From contig JAMXDE010000005.1 in NCBI GenBank assembly GCA_026770025.1, positions 558,001-622,000 on the forward strand: 64,000 bases of DNA, given 5' to 3'. The notes below the pieces were generated by a model, which did no database searches, was not told the origin of the DNA, and worked only from the letters and a program-made list of their open reading frames with translations. A program made the translations under genes and the position numbers. Positions 21,873 through 31,295 of this stretch are shown piece by piece (the stretch's first letter is position 1; each line of letters starts with the position of its first letter). Origin of the DNA: Craspedostauros australis (Eukaryota; Bacillariophyta; Bacillariophyceae; Mastogloiales; Achnanthaceae).

Positions 21873-22811
21873 ATGTACAGATATGGTTCATCTGCCCGGG
21901 CGGGTGTTGGCAAGAGAGGTCATGGCGGTCGAGACTACAAGCCTCCGCCAGAAAGGAGAGATCCCAATTCGACGCCGCCGCCGCTGAAGCAGTGCGGTTG
22001 TTTGCTGGAGCTGCATATTGAAGAGTACGGATCTGTAGCCCCACAAGGGCGTGCGCATCATGCCTTTGGAGGAAGGCGAGTCGTGGAGGATATGGAACGG
22101 CACATCCGATCAAACTTTTGCGTCCATCTCATCCTGCCAGGCAGGAAGCAGACAGGGCCCGTTGCTGTGGTCGGGCGGACCCACCGAGAGGCCGTGCCAG
22201 CAGCGCTGTATCTGATGCAGATTCTGAGCAGCAATCCAAGGAATTCAGAAGCGGCACGATCGCACGTGAATGGCAACTCCGCCGCCCTTTTCCCAATTGC
22301 AGGCCGTGTCTTCCTAGACACCAAGCGCCCGGATCGTCATCTCTCCGGAGCATGGCAGAGATCGGATGAAGCTGCGAATCGATCGCAGTGGCTCTTCACG
22401 AGCATCGAGCACAGCGCGGCACCATCACATGCACATGCACATCCGCAACAATCATGGAGCGCCTTGTCATGTTCGCTGCGTCTATTTGCGTCGGGCAGCG
22501 ATGAAGTATCGACCACCGACGATAGTGATGGCAACGGAGACGGCGACGGCGAGAATACGAGTGATGGCAACAGCAGTGGGGCAGCCAGCGAAGGCGAAGA
22601 TCACAGTAAGGATCTTCCTGATCCGAGATTACAAAGTGCTGCCGCGCTGAAAACATGCATGGGCAATGTCGTATTCCGGTTGGGAAAGGAATGCGTTTCC
22701 AAACTCGACTTGTTCTTTCACGGTGACTTTGCATTCTGCGTCGGCGACTCGCAACAGTCTCAAAGGATCCACGATGAAATCAAGACGATGCTGCAGTCCG
22801 CGAGGTCGTAG
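21873..22811 (+). CDS. possible KH-domain RNA-binding protein, 312 aa
   Basis: A single exon begins at ATG MYRYGSSARAG. The Gly/Arg/Pro-rich start (GKRGHGGRDYKPPPERRD) is like RGG-type RNA-binding tails. Residues about 50-120 (GGRRVVEDMERHIRSNFCVH then PVAVVGRTHREAVPAALYLM) show the helix-strand-helix order of a KH fold, with a basic stretch where the GxxG loop would be, although GxxG itself is not clean. A long acidic Asp/Ser/Gly linker (about residues 205-245) separates a short C-terminal domain ending KTMLQSARS. The KH call is tentative; the gene itself is likely real. Confidence 0.6.
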   Translation: MYRYGSSARAGVGKRGHGGRDYKPPPERRDPNSTPPPLKQCGCLLELHIEEYGSVAPQGRAHHAFGGRRVVEDMERHIRSNFCVHLILPGRKQTGPVAVVGRTHREAVPAALYLMQILSSNPRNSEAARSHVNGNSAALFPIAGRVFLDTKRPDRHLSGAWQRSDEAANRSQWLFTSIEHSAAPSHAHAHPQQSWSALSCSLRLFASGSDEVSTTDDSDGNGDGDGENTSDGNSSGAASEGEDHSKDLPDPRLQSAAALKTCMGNVVFRLGKECVSKLDLFFHGDFAFCVGDSQQSQRIHDEIKTMLQSARS

Positions 22812-23093
22812 CATGAAGCTTGCGATTGGAGTGTGGCGATTGCCAGTAGCTCCTGCAATATTGGAACACCTCTGGGGGAAATACTGCACAACGCAGATGC
22901 GGATGACTGACTACATGCATGACTCATCCCAAAGATGAAATGCAGAGACGTCGGAAATTGGACGAGAAGGATTGAGGTTGAAGTAATTTAGCTGGCTAAG
23001 ATTCGATGCTTGCCGCCGCTCAACGTAATCATTGCGTGATAGAGGAGTATTATCGGTCCTCGTAGATTGTTGGACTTTGCCGTATGCGCGAAA

Positions 23094-23630
23094 TCATACC
23101 CTCCTCTTATTTTTGAGCACATGATACAGAGCTACCGCCAACGTGCCCAGAATGACGGCCGTGACGCAATGAGTCCTCCGCGTCTCTGCTCGCCGCCGCA
23201 GCTGCGCTTGTTCGGCACCTTTCTCGAAGCAATATCGCACCGGCAGGATGACATCCATGGCCTCCTGGATCAATTCCGAGTCGACCTTCATATCCTCCAA
23301 CGTGCCACGAAAATGTTGCATGACGATATCGAAATGCCCCGCGTTGAGTCCCTCGTCAAAGAGCCGCGTGTGCCGATTGAGCACGAGCCGTTCCACGTCG
23401 AAGTCTTGCGGGACGTGCGTGAAGGCGATGCTCATGAGGTTGAGGTAGTGCCATTTGAGGATGGAGAGATCGGCGTTGCGGAAGAAGATGTTGAGGCGCT
23501 CGTCCTGGACCTGCCGATCGTAGAACGTCTCGACTGCCTTGGCCAGCACCTCCTTTCCGCCCAGCTTGCTGAGCATGATAGTCTTGCGTCGGTTGGCGCC
23601 GAAATGCAGAATGTCGGTACTTGCGGACAT
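23094..23630 (-). CDS. truncated haemoglobin (group I-like) with C-terminal membrane anchor
   Basis: The frame continues upstream to an ATG at 23870, but that part is low-complexity His/Ser/Thr sequence, so the start at 23630 (MSASTDILHF, 178 aa) is preferred. Residues 20-140 match truncated globins: SKLGGKEVLAKAVETFYDR, FFRNADL, HFD and a C-terminal helix (ILPVRYCFE). Tyr37 is the likely B10 residue and His87 (in NRHTRLF) the proximal haem ligand. Such globins bind O2 or NO and often act in NO detoxification. After a charged linker (RRRAETRR), about 18 hydrophobic residues (CVTAVILGTLAVALYHVL) and KNKRRV end the protein. That is a tail anchor with a basic tail, pointing to an organelle outer membrane with the globin in the cytosol. 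Confidence 0.85.
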   Translation of the reverse strand: MSASTDILHFGANRRKTIMLSKLGGKEVLAKAVETFYDRQVQDERLNIFFRNADLSILKWHYLNLMSIAFTHVPQDFDVERLVLNRHTRLFDEGLNAGHFDIVMQHFRGTLEDMKVDSELIQEAMDVILPVRYCFEKGAEQAQLRRRAETRRTHCVTAVILGTLAVALYHVLKNKRRV

Positions 23631-24377
23631 GGTTGCGGTGGATGTACGTAAAATAATATGTGTTCGAGTGGAGCGTGGAGTCCTGGTGTCGTGATTGCGA
23701 ATGTGGCTGTGGTTGTGTAACGATCGATAGATGGAGGGATGGAGTGAATGAATGATGTTTGTGATGTCGAGGGACGAAGGAGAGGATGCGATGGTGGCGA
23801 TGTTGTGTGGAGTGGTTTCTGTAGGGACACTTCCGCAATGTTGGTGTGTCGGAGATGAACGAGAAGCCATTTGTCAATGAGTTCGCTTTCAGAAGTGACG
23901 CAATCATTTCACTTCCAGTCTCGCTTCGACTAATATGATCAAGTTCATTCCCGGTTCCGGAATTGTTCTTCTTGTGTGTGTCGTGGAAGAAGAATGTCGC
24001 CCAAGAAGAAAACGTGAACGGGCGAAGTGTCAAGAAACAGATGACGATGAAGAACAACACACGTGTAGTTGCAACAGAGAGGCAGAGGCAGCGCTCCTGT
24101 CCACGTTCGACGCCACTACCGTTTCGGGCACCTCTCTGCAGGCACTCGCATGACCCAACTCCCAAACAGGCACACAATGGAGCAGAAGCAAGAAAGAGAA
24201 CAAAAGAAGAGGAGGCTGCTATACCATTGACGCATTATACCATACACGGTCGTACCATACAAAGCGGCTGCTCTAATCTGCACTCTGCACGTACCATTGC
24301 ACGTACCATTGCACGTACCATTGCACGCACCATTGCACGTACGCGTACACACACATACGCACAGTCGCACTCGCACA
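23631..24377. other. divergent intergenic region, globin and VTT genes
   Basis: Opposite genes start at either end. The globin side is His/Thr-codon-rich leader sequence with an alternative in-frame ATG at 23870. The VTT side carries the 12-bp array at 24291-24338. No other gene is recognised. Confidence 0.5.
24291..24338 (+). repeat. 12-bp tandem array (GTACCATTGCAC)4
   Basis: Four copies of GTACCATTGCAC (the third ends GCACG with one change) lie 40-90 bp before the VTT start codon. The unit contains GTACCAT, which recurs in many intergenic regions of the window. Confidence 0.85.
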
Positions 24378-25514
24378 ATGCCCAAAGAGGCGAACATGAG
24401 ATCAAGACAGACGACGATGCGACGCCCCAAGATGATGGCAGCGATGATGACCCAGATCCTCATCTGCGCCATCCCTTCGAAGTGCCTCGGCTTCGCCAAT
24501 GCCCGTCCCTTCATCGCGGGCGGCATCCGCCATCCATCGCTGGTCGCGAGTTCCGTGATGATCCGGTTCAAGCAAGGAACGCGCAGCAAGCACAGAGCTC
24601 GAAAACCACTTTCGACGAGCGCGGAAGACTCTCAGGAGGAGGGTTCGTTGGCATCCACGAGCACGAGAGGCAGCGGTGTCGGCGTCTCGCAAATGACGCA
24701 AGTGCGGGATGTGCCGCAGATCGATGAGAAAGGCAGTTCGGGAAGTCCTGCGACGCGACAGACCTCGGAAGATCGTTTGAAGAAGCTTGCTTCAAGATCG
24801 GCCTTGGCAGTTGCCGTGGCGGGACTCATAGTTTACCGCAAACCAGTGCTCGCATTCCTCAACTACGTTCGCAGCGATTGGCTGTACGCCACGTTGGGAC
24901 GACTGGAATCGGCCGGACCTGTGGGACTGCTCGTCTACGGAGTAGCCTTCTTCCTGTGGGAGTGCACGCTGGGCATCACGACGCCAGTCGAGACTGCGGC
25001 AGGCATCGCCTTTGGTTCCACGAAGGCCATCCTCGCGACCGGCACGGCCAAGTTCCTGGGCGCGATCACGTCCTTCCTCATCGGCCGGTACTACCTGCAC
25101 GACAAGGTCGAACCCTTCGTCCGCGAACAGGAACTCCTGCAGCTCGTGCAAGCCTCCATGCAAGAGACGCCGTTCCGCGTCGCATTGCTGCTGCGATTTG
25201 CGCCGCTGCCGGAATTCGTCAAGAACTACGGCATCGCCGTGCTGCCATTGCCGCTGCGGACCTTCGCCCTCACGACCTTCTTGCATGGCATTCCCTTCAC
25301 GTGTTTGTGGTCCAGCTTGGGCGGTGAGACGGCCCGCGTCATGAAGGGCGCGAGCCCTTCGAAGTCTCTCAAGGTGCTCATGGCCGCGGCGTTTTGGATC
25401 GGGATCGGCGCGCAGATGGGCATGGCGTATTGGATCAAGACGTTGCGGGATAAGCAGGTGGAGCAGCGGTCTTCGACGAGCGATGTGGATGCGGTTCATG
25501 CGCAAACGTTTTGA
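24378..25514 (+). CDS. VTT/SNARE-associated (DedA/TVP38/TMEM64) membrane protein with plastid-type leader
   Basis: Start at the first ATG (MPKEANMRSR), 378 aa. Further in-frame ATGs lie within 25 residues, so the exact start is uncertain. A signal-like stretch (MMTQILICAIPSKCLG) ends before FANARPF, an ASAFAP-like site with Phe at +1, suggesting import through the ER to the plastid. A Ser/Thr/charged linker leads to the membrane domain (about residues 130-350). It contains the VTT signatures TPVETAAGIAFG, the re-entrant-loop GTAKFLGAITSFLIGRYYL, FRVALLLRFAPLPEFVKNYG and FTCLWSSLG. VTT proteins are lipid scramblases or transporters of membranes. A plastid version may move lipids at the envelope or thylakoid; the substrate is inferred. 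It converges with the oxygenase gene 288 bp away. Confidence 0.88.
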   Translation: MPKEANMRSRQTTMRRPKMMAAMMTQILICAIPSKCLGFANARPFIAGGIRHPSLVASSVMIRFKQGTRSKHRARKPLSTSAEDSQEEGSLASTSTRGSGVGVSQMTQVRDVPQIDEKGSSGSPATRQTSEDRLKKLASRSALAVAVAGLIVYRKPVLAFLNYVRSDWLYATLGRLESAGPVGLLVYGVAFFLWECTLGITTPVETAAGIAFGSTKAILATGTAKFLGAITSFLIGRYYLHDKVEPFVREQELLQLVQASMQETPFRVALLLRFAPLPEFVKNYGIAVLPLPLRTFALTTFLHGIPFTCLWSSLGGETARVMKGASPSKSLKVLMAAAFWIGIGAQMGMAYWIKTLRDKQVEQRSSTSDVDAVHAQTF

Positions 25515-25802
25515 GGTTGGGCATTTTGTGCAACCTGAATACGCGTGCGTGATTACACATACTGTTGTGATCGCATTGCAAGCAGAGCCTCCGGATGTGT
25601 CCCTGTAGTAGACATAACTGTTAAAAAAGAGTACCATGTACATTTGCAAGTGCTCAAAATCGCGTATTCTCTCACGAAGAGAAGTGTACGAGCTACTCTC
25701 CTCATTTTTGTGTGTTGGAAGTCGACTTGTAGAATTGGGAGTTGGATCCGACGTGTGTGAGTTGAGACAATCTATTCCACGTTTGAAACAAACATCTCCC
25801 CT

Positions 25803-26888
25803 TTACACATCCAACTGCGTGACGCTCCATGGATCGTCGATGTCCGTGCCTGGGATGATCGAGTTCGCGGTGCTGCCGATGCCCGTCGCCTGGAGATTGA
25901 ATGCGAACGACACCCGTGTCAACGATTCGTGCTGGACCATCGGAACTCCATGCAATAACCACGATGGGAATAGCACGACCTGACCTTCTTGTGGATGCAT
26001 TGCGACGTCGCCGTCCTCGTTGATGTACTGCAAACTTTCATCATGGTTGCATCGCTCACGCCATGCAGTGTCCGTTAGTCGCTGCGGTCTGCGAAACACC
26101 AAGGGAGCGCTGCCTTCCGGAACTCGGGCGTAGTACACTCCGGATACCAACGCATCCGTGTGCACATGATCACCATGATACGCGCCTGCTCCACGTTGAA
26201 TGGCTGCCCACATGCAGATATCCAGCATCGATGAAGCATTGTCATACGTCCTATCATCTGGATCGTCTCCAGCGCTCGACAATACCCGAGACAGCGTCGA
26301 CTCGAAACCGTATTGTGTCGAAGCATGCTGCTGCTGCGGAGGGCTGATTCCATCCTGCTGACCATCGCCATCGGAACGGAAGGCGTGAGGGTACATCATA
26401 CCCGCAACCTGCTTGGATCTTTGCGTGCCTACATGATGAAGATATGTGGCACACAGCAGCGGCAGCACGTTCTGCTCCAATTGCATGGCGGAGTCGGACT
26501 GCGCCAGCTGCGACAGGGCCATGCGATATCCACGAATGCGCTGATACTCGAAGAAGTAATCATTGTTCGTGACTACGTCGCCAGCGGTATGGTTGGCACC
26601 TGTTACTGCAATGCCTTGGTATTTGGTCGTCTGCGGATGTTGAGCTGTTGGCTTCGAATCAGCAAGTGGGGACGCTGACGACGGGCGCTGCCGTTTCCTT
26701 CGGCGGCCTGCGGCTGCTGACGATGGCGGCGACGATGCACGATGCGTCTCGAGGTACTGATCAAAGCCTCGCACCGCCGCATCCGCCAATGTGCCGTTGG
26801 CATCCGTAGACACGATGCCAGACTTGATGAGGTTGGTGGTGGCGACGGGCGCAACGCCCCAAAGGGACCGGAATCCGATGGAATTCAT
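25803..26888 (-). CDS. 2-oxoglutarate/Fe(II)-dependent oxygenase family protein, 361 aa
   Basis: The first ATG is 26888 (MNSIGFRSLW); the frame extends upstream without ATG. The C-terminal half matches the family with HxH-P...SGVYY and FPSWLxH blocks (Pfam 2OG-FeII_Oxy_5 type). It contains HTDALVSGVYYARVPEGSAP with the HxD iron ligands, VVLFPSWLLHGV with the distal His, and LTRVSFAFN with the Arg that binds 2-oxoglutarate. The N-terminal half includes a YLETHR motif, a basic Ser/Arg/Lys linker (GRRRKRQR, possible nuclear signal) and helical segments around MALSQLAQSD. These enzymes hydroxylate or demethylate unknown substrates; none can be named. No signal peptide is visible. Confidence 0.85.
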   Translation of the reverse strand: MNSIGFRSLWGVAPVATTNLIKSGIVSTDANGTLADAAVRGFDQYLETHRASSPPSSAAAGRRRKRQRPSSASPLADSKPTAQHPQTTKYQGIAVTGANHTAGDVVTNNDYFFEYQRIRGYRMALSQLAQSDSAMQLEQNVLPLLCATYLHHVGTQRSKQVAGMMYPHAFRSDGDGQQDGISPPQQQHASTQYGFESTLSRVLSSAGDDPDDRTYDNASSMLDICMWAAIQRGAGAYHGDHVHTDALVSGVYYARVPEGSAPLVFRRPQRLTDTAWRERCNHDESLQYINEDGDVAMHPQEGQVVLFPSWLLHGVPMVQHESLTRVSFAFNLQATGIGSTANSIIPGTDIDDPWSVTQLDV

Positions 26889-27488
26889 CCTCGTGGATTG
26901 TGCGTCAGCGTCGCGATCGTTGTCAACTCTGTTCCTTGCGATCCTCTGTGGATTTGACGACCACTCGACCCAATCCAACCATCGACCCTCCTCTTGCTCT
27001 CTTGGTGCTCTTGACGCCCACACCAAGCAACTCCATCCCTGATGGGTCTGCCGAGAAAGGCAGAGAAGTTGATGTTCTCATCTTGCAGTCGAACTGGTCA
27101 AATAGATACGATTTTGGGCTGATTGTGTCACGAAGAAAGAAACAAAGACAAAAAGTTCGGGCCGCGAAGTCATCGCGCATCCAAAACCGTTCCGCACGAA
27201 CATCAACACCAGAAACTGCGCAGAGGGAAGGAAGGTGGCCATGGGGAGCGACACATCGGCCGCCCACGACAAGTGCACCGGTCCGAGTGCTCACACCATG
27301 CGACGACCTCCGACTACATACCAGTACTTCCTCGCACCCTTCGTGTAATCTAGCGTCAACTAGTCTTCTCCACTTTCGACCAACGCTCGAAGTCCCACCC
27401 ATAATTGCAGCACGGCGCACGGGTAGCGGCAGGACCTCCATTCCGCACGAAAGGACAACACCCAACCCTCCCTCCGCAGCGCGCCAAG
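26889..27488. promoter_or_regulatory. divergent intergenic region, oxygenase and J-domain genes
   Basis: The 600 bp separates two divergently transcribed genes and so must hold both promoters. Apart from open frames that continue the neighbouring genes without ATG, nothing specific is recognised. Confidence 0.4.
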
Positions 27489-28739
27489 ATGGAGTCCAGC
27501 GACAATGCGTACGAGGTGCTGGGGCTGGAGGCCTCGGCCACGTCCACCCAAATCAAGAAGGCCTACCGGACGATGGCGTTGAAGTTCCATCCCGATCGCC
27601 AATCGACGGAAGAGGACAAGAAGAAGTGCCAGCACGTCTTCGCCAAGCTGTCGCACGCCTACGAGATCCTGTCCGATGACGAGGAGCGCGAGCGGTATGA
27701 CAAGAAGCTGAAGGAGGCGGAGAAGCCCGCGGCCAAGCCAAAGAAGGCGCCATTCCCCCAACCGTCGAAGACGCCCGCCGCAGCCAAGACGGCGACTCCG
27801 CCATCATCGTCGTCGTCTCCTTCCAAATCAAAATCGGGAGGCGGCACCAGCCCCAAGCCCGCGAAGCAAAAGAAGAAGGTGCCGAAAAGCCAGACAATGT
27901 CGAAGCAGACACCCCAGGTGGAAAAGTCATGGCAGGAACGCACGGATGACAATGCGGCCAAAGAATGGGGCTTCGCGCTTGGCACAAACAACGACAATCC
28001 GCTCTTGATGAACGGTGCCGGCTACGACTACACGCCGACCAAGGGATTCCACGATCCGTACGAAGTCTTCAAGAAGGTCTTCCGTGAGGAGTTCGGCGAG
28101 GACTACAAGCCCGGCCTGTCGACAAAGGAGAGCAAGGCGGCCCGCAACCGTCCCAACGCGGGGCGTGGTCAGGTGACGCTGTACGAGCACGACGACAATT
28201 CGAAGATGGTCAAGTCCGACAAGAAGAACGGTGACAAGAAGAAGAAGATGGCACCCAACAACCCAAGCGCCGGTTGGGATGAGCCTGACAACCGCCCGGT
28301 TGCCATGAGGATGGAGACCAGACAGAACGTACTGCCCAACAACCAGATAGAGACCATCACGACGACCTACATCACCCGCCCTGACGGGAAGGTCGAGACG
28401 GTCGTCAAGTCTTCTGTCGATGGCAGCGACCACAATCCTTTGTTGGCGAAGAAGAAAAATGCCAACAGCAGCGACGACAAGAAAGGGAAGTCGCAATCCG
28501 GAAACAGCAAGGCACTTGTGTCGGCGAACCCAGCAATGAACACCTCGAAGAACAAGCAGAAAAAGAGCACGGACATTGTCATCAAGAAGACCAAGCCCAA
28601 CAAGAAGGGCAACAGCGACAACAACACCAACTCGACTGCCCTCGTCCCAGTTTCGGACAGTGATACTGAAGGTGAACAAAACAAGAACAAACGTGCCAGC
28701 GGATTCCTGGGAAGGTTCTTTGGCAAGAAGAAGGAGTGA
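27489..28739 (+). CDS. J-domain (DnaJ/HSP40) protein with long charged tail, 416 aa
   Basis: Starts at ATG MESSDNAYEVLGL. Residues 6-70 are a J domain: helix II AYRTMALKFHPDRQS contains the HPD motif (residues 34-36) needed to stimulate HSP70 ATPase, and helix III ends ERERYDKKL. There is no Gly/Phe or zinc region, so it is a class C J protein. A Lys/Ser/Pro linker follows (80-135). Next comes a short conserved-looking block (GFHDPYEVFKKVFREEFG) such as is common after J domains, then a segment QIETITTTYITRPDGKVETVV reminiscent of the substrate-binding strand of DNAJB proteins. The tail is Lys/Asn/Ser-rich and ends GFLGRFFGKKKE. Cytosolic or nuclear location is inferred. Confidence 0.9.
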   Translation: MESSDNAYEVLGLEASATSTQIKKAYRTMALKFHPDRQSTEEDKKKCQHVFAKLSHAYEILSDDEERERYDKKLKEAEKPAAKPKKAPFPQPSKTPAAAKTATPPSSSSSPSKSKSGGGTSPKPAKQKKKVPKSQTMSKQTPQVEKSWQERTDDNAAKEWGFALGTNNDNPLLMNGAGYDYTPTKGFHDPYEVFKKVFREEFGEDYKPGLSTKESKAARNRPNAGRGQVTLYEHDDNSKMVKSDKKNGDKKKKMAPNNPSAGWDEPDNRPVAMRMETRQNVLPNNQIETITTTYITRPDGKVETVVKSSVDGSDHNPLLAKKKNANSSDDKKGKSQSGNSKALVSANPAMNTSKNKQKKSTDIVIKKTKPNKKGNSDNNTNSTALVPVSDSDTEGEQNKNKRASGFLGRFFGKKKE

Positions 28740-29500
28740 CGCAGCGAACAGGTTGCACCGTCGCTGTCATCCATCTCCTTCCTCCTCTTCGCTATGCTCG
28801 GCCATGATACCATACGATATGGGCTCGTGCGAAAGTCCTTCAGCGCCTTCTCTACAATATCATATTCTACGAAGGATGCATATCCATCGCTCTTGATGAC
28901 TGCGTGGGGCAGTTGGCCTGCACACGCATCGAACGCAAGCATAGCTCGTACGAGTTTGGCGGATTGTGAGTCCAGCCGAAATGCAATGCGAGAGAAGCAG
29001 AATACTCAAGGAATAAGTATACGAGTAGCACAAGCATAGTATGCATGGTTGATGCGTGGCTTGCAGTAATGGCATGCATGATTGATGCGTGGCTTGCAGT
29101 AATGGCATGCATGCTCCAATCTCCCGTCTAGGGAGAGCATGTGCGTATTTATAACTCTCTCCAGAATGCAGTTCCAGTACATAGTCGAGGACTCCTCGAT
29201 AGAGTACAGGATTGTTGTGCGATTGGTTGGCAAAACACCATGCGAGTACTATTGCCAATAGCAGGTGTCACTATCTCTGGCTGCCTGTACATACTCGTGT
29301 TAGTACGACCTACTCGGTTGCGCTTCTGGATGCCGTTCCATTCATCTTCCTCATTCGGTTGAGTCGCCTGGTTGTGAGGGTGTTGATCTTCTGGTTCCTA
29401 TTTGTGCCGCCACCATCACACAGCCCACCAAATCCAACCAAATCACAACGCATCACAACGCATCACATCAAGAAGAAGAAGAAATACGCAGACCATTGCG
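28740..29500. other. intergenic region with tandem repeats
   Basis: Between the J-domain and PDZ genes. It contains a 33-bp tandem duplication and AC/CATC-type simple sequence directly upstream of the PDZ gene. No gene is recognised. Confidence 0.5.
29041..29117 (+). repeat. 33-bp tandem repeat, about 2.3 copies
   Basis: The unit (29041-29073) is repeated at 29074-29106 with a single G/A change, and a third partial copy starts at 29107. It contains GCATGC/ATGCAT palindromes. Confidence 0.9.
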
Positions 29501-30025
29501 ATGAGGTCGCTTCGTTCGGCAACCTTGCATCTGATCTCTGCATGGCTATTCCTGCTTGCATTGACGCAGACAGCAACCAGTTTCGTCCCCCATCCATCAC
29601 TGTGCCATTCAGCCAGGCATGTGGATTTTCTTCAAACCGCACCATCACCAACAGCAGCATCAACAGCGACGACGACGACGAAGACAGCAACAACAACGAC
29701 AATAACGAGGACATCGAGATACCCACGACAAAGTCGCCTGTTCATCGGCACGGGATTTTCATTCAACGATGGAGAGCAGGTGCTGATCTCTGTCCAGAAG
29801 CCGCTGGGTATCATTCTCGAACAAGATAGCGACGATGGGGCCATCCTCGTGACCGAAGTGGATCCTTCTGGATCGGCCGCAAACGCTGGTGTTCAGGTCG
29901 GTGATGTGCTCATGGCGGTGCAGAACGCATCCACCGAGAATGCAGATCTGGATGATGTCCTGGAATTTATGGGTCAGGCACCAAGGGTGATCAATCTGCG
30001 GTTTCTGCGCTTTGAGCCGGAGTGA
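29501..30025 (+). CDS. PDZ-domain protein with plastid-type leader, 174 aa
   Basis: The first ATG at 29501 gives MRSLRSATLHLISAWLFLLALT, a signal peptide. Cleavage is predicted before FVPHPS, an ASAFAP-like motif with Phe at +1, so import into the complex plastid is likely. A Thr-rich stretch (TTTTKTATTTT) then precedes a single PDZ domain (about residues 85-172). The domain contains the carboxylate-binding loop KPLGIILEQ, the ILVTEVDPSGSAANAGVQVGDVL core and a final strand INLRFLRF. No protease or other domain is attached. Small PDZ proteins usually act as scaffolds or adaptors; the ligand is unknown. Confidence 0.85.
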   Translation: MRSLRSATLHLISAWLFLLALTQTATSFVPHPSLCHSARHVDFLQTAPSPTAASTATTTTKTATTTTITRTSRYPRQSRLFIGTGFSFNDGEQVLISVQKPLGIILEQDSDDGAILVTEVDPSGSAANAGVQVGDVLMAVQNASTENADLDDVLEFMGQAPRVINLRFLRFEPE

Positions 30026-31295
30026 ACATGGTGATTCTCTGTGGGTGGAGGTACAAGTGCTGGTCGCACACGAAGACGAAGACGACAAAGAAGAGCGCGC
30101 AGAAACGAAACAGAGATTCTGGAAACAGTCACATGCAGATAATGTGTTGCCCACACCAATTTCCAATATGTATGTGCAATAGAATAGAGTACCTGCACAG
30201 TATGATACTCTCTCTCTCTCTCTCTTGTGTTGAGTACGAGCTATTCTCTCCATGATAGAGATATCGCAGTCCTCGAACGAGCTATTCCTCGTGCATAAAA
30301 ACTGCTTCACAAGTGTTGGGAGGTCTGGTACCATGCGTATGCTAAGGGATCGCCAGGGGATTGTCTATTCCGCAAGACAATCGAGCTGGTGATCGGAAGT
30401 CTCAACATCTCGAAGACGACGCGTTCATGTACTCGTGCGTCAGAAGCGGCATCGTGTTGCACCCATGTGGGTCGAGCAATGCTGCCTGTCGATGCTGTGA
30501 TGGATCGGACGGGAATGCCTGCGAGTACTCGTGCCGTTACAAGAACACTCTGAAGCATTACTCATCGTACTACAGTATGATACTGAAATATTACGTCGAC
30601 ACTACACGAGAACGGACAGGAGGAGGGAGAAGATGGCGAAACCATGACTGTAACGGCACTCGAATCGAGTTTCTACACTAATTCGCGTAATAGTAGTACA
30701 GCGCCGCGCTACTCCCACAAAATTTTCAAAACGCGGTGGGAAGGAAGTTTCGAGCCATCAAAATTTCGAAGTCGCAACCGCGCGCCAAAAATGAATCCTC
30801 CCCGTTGGCGGGCGACTCAATTCGGTTTGGCGCGAGACGTTATTACACAGTTATAATCGATCGTGCGAACTTTCTTTTACATGGGTCCTGTTGATCGATC
30901 TTTCGACTAGAACGAATGAAAGATGGCCATCCAAGACCAGAACCAAGAAAAACGGCATCAAGCCGAAAAAGTGAGAGGCTCCAACAGGATGAGCAATCGA
31001 CAATGGCGATGATGCGGAGCCAAGCGGCGCGTTGATGCCGTATGTTGCTCTGCTCAGAGTACTCGTATGTACGGTATTGGAACAGTGCTCCTCAAGAGAC
31101 CAGGCTACGAGTATTGAGTTACGAAGATTCCTGATTGGACCCTGTCTATTGCGCCGCCAAGGTATCCCACGAGCACATTCAAGCGCTCGAACAACCGAAC
31201 TGAGCCAAGCCACCGCCAACCCATCCATCCATCCATCCATCCAAAAGGACGTCCGCCCTTCCGTTTCGACTTGTTCGTAAGGTTGAGAAGACACG
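30026..31295. promoter_or_regulatory. intergenic region; E2F-like cluster upstream of PRP38
   Basis: Three E2F-like sites lie within 55 bp: CGCGCCAAAAA at 30781-30791 (minus orientation), TTGGCGGG at 30805-30812 and TTTGGCGCGA at 30826-30835, about 460-515 bp before the PRP38 ATG. The rest holds a (CT)n tract at 30208-30225, GAGTACTCGT motifs at 30523 and 31057, and (CATC)n at 31222-31241. No gene is recognised. Confidence 0.45.

Noticed and set aside
23631-23870. N-terminal extension of the globin from ATG 23870
   Set aside because: The 80 residues are His/Ser/Thr low complexity typical of leader DNA, and no targeting signal is evident; the start at 23630 is preferred.
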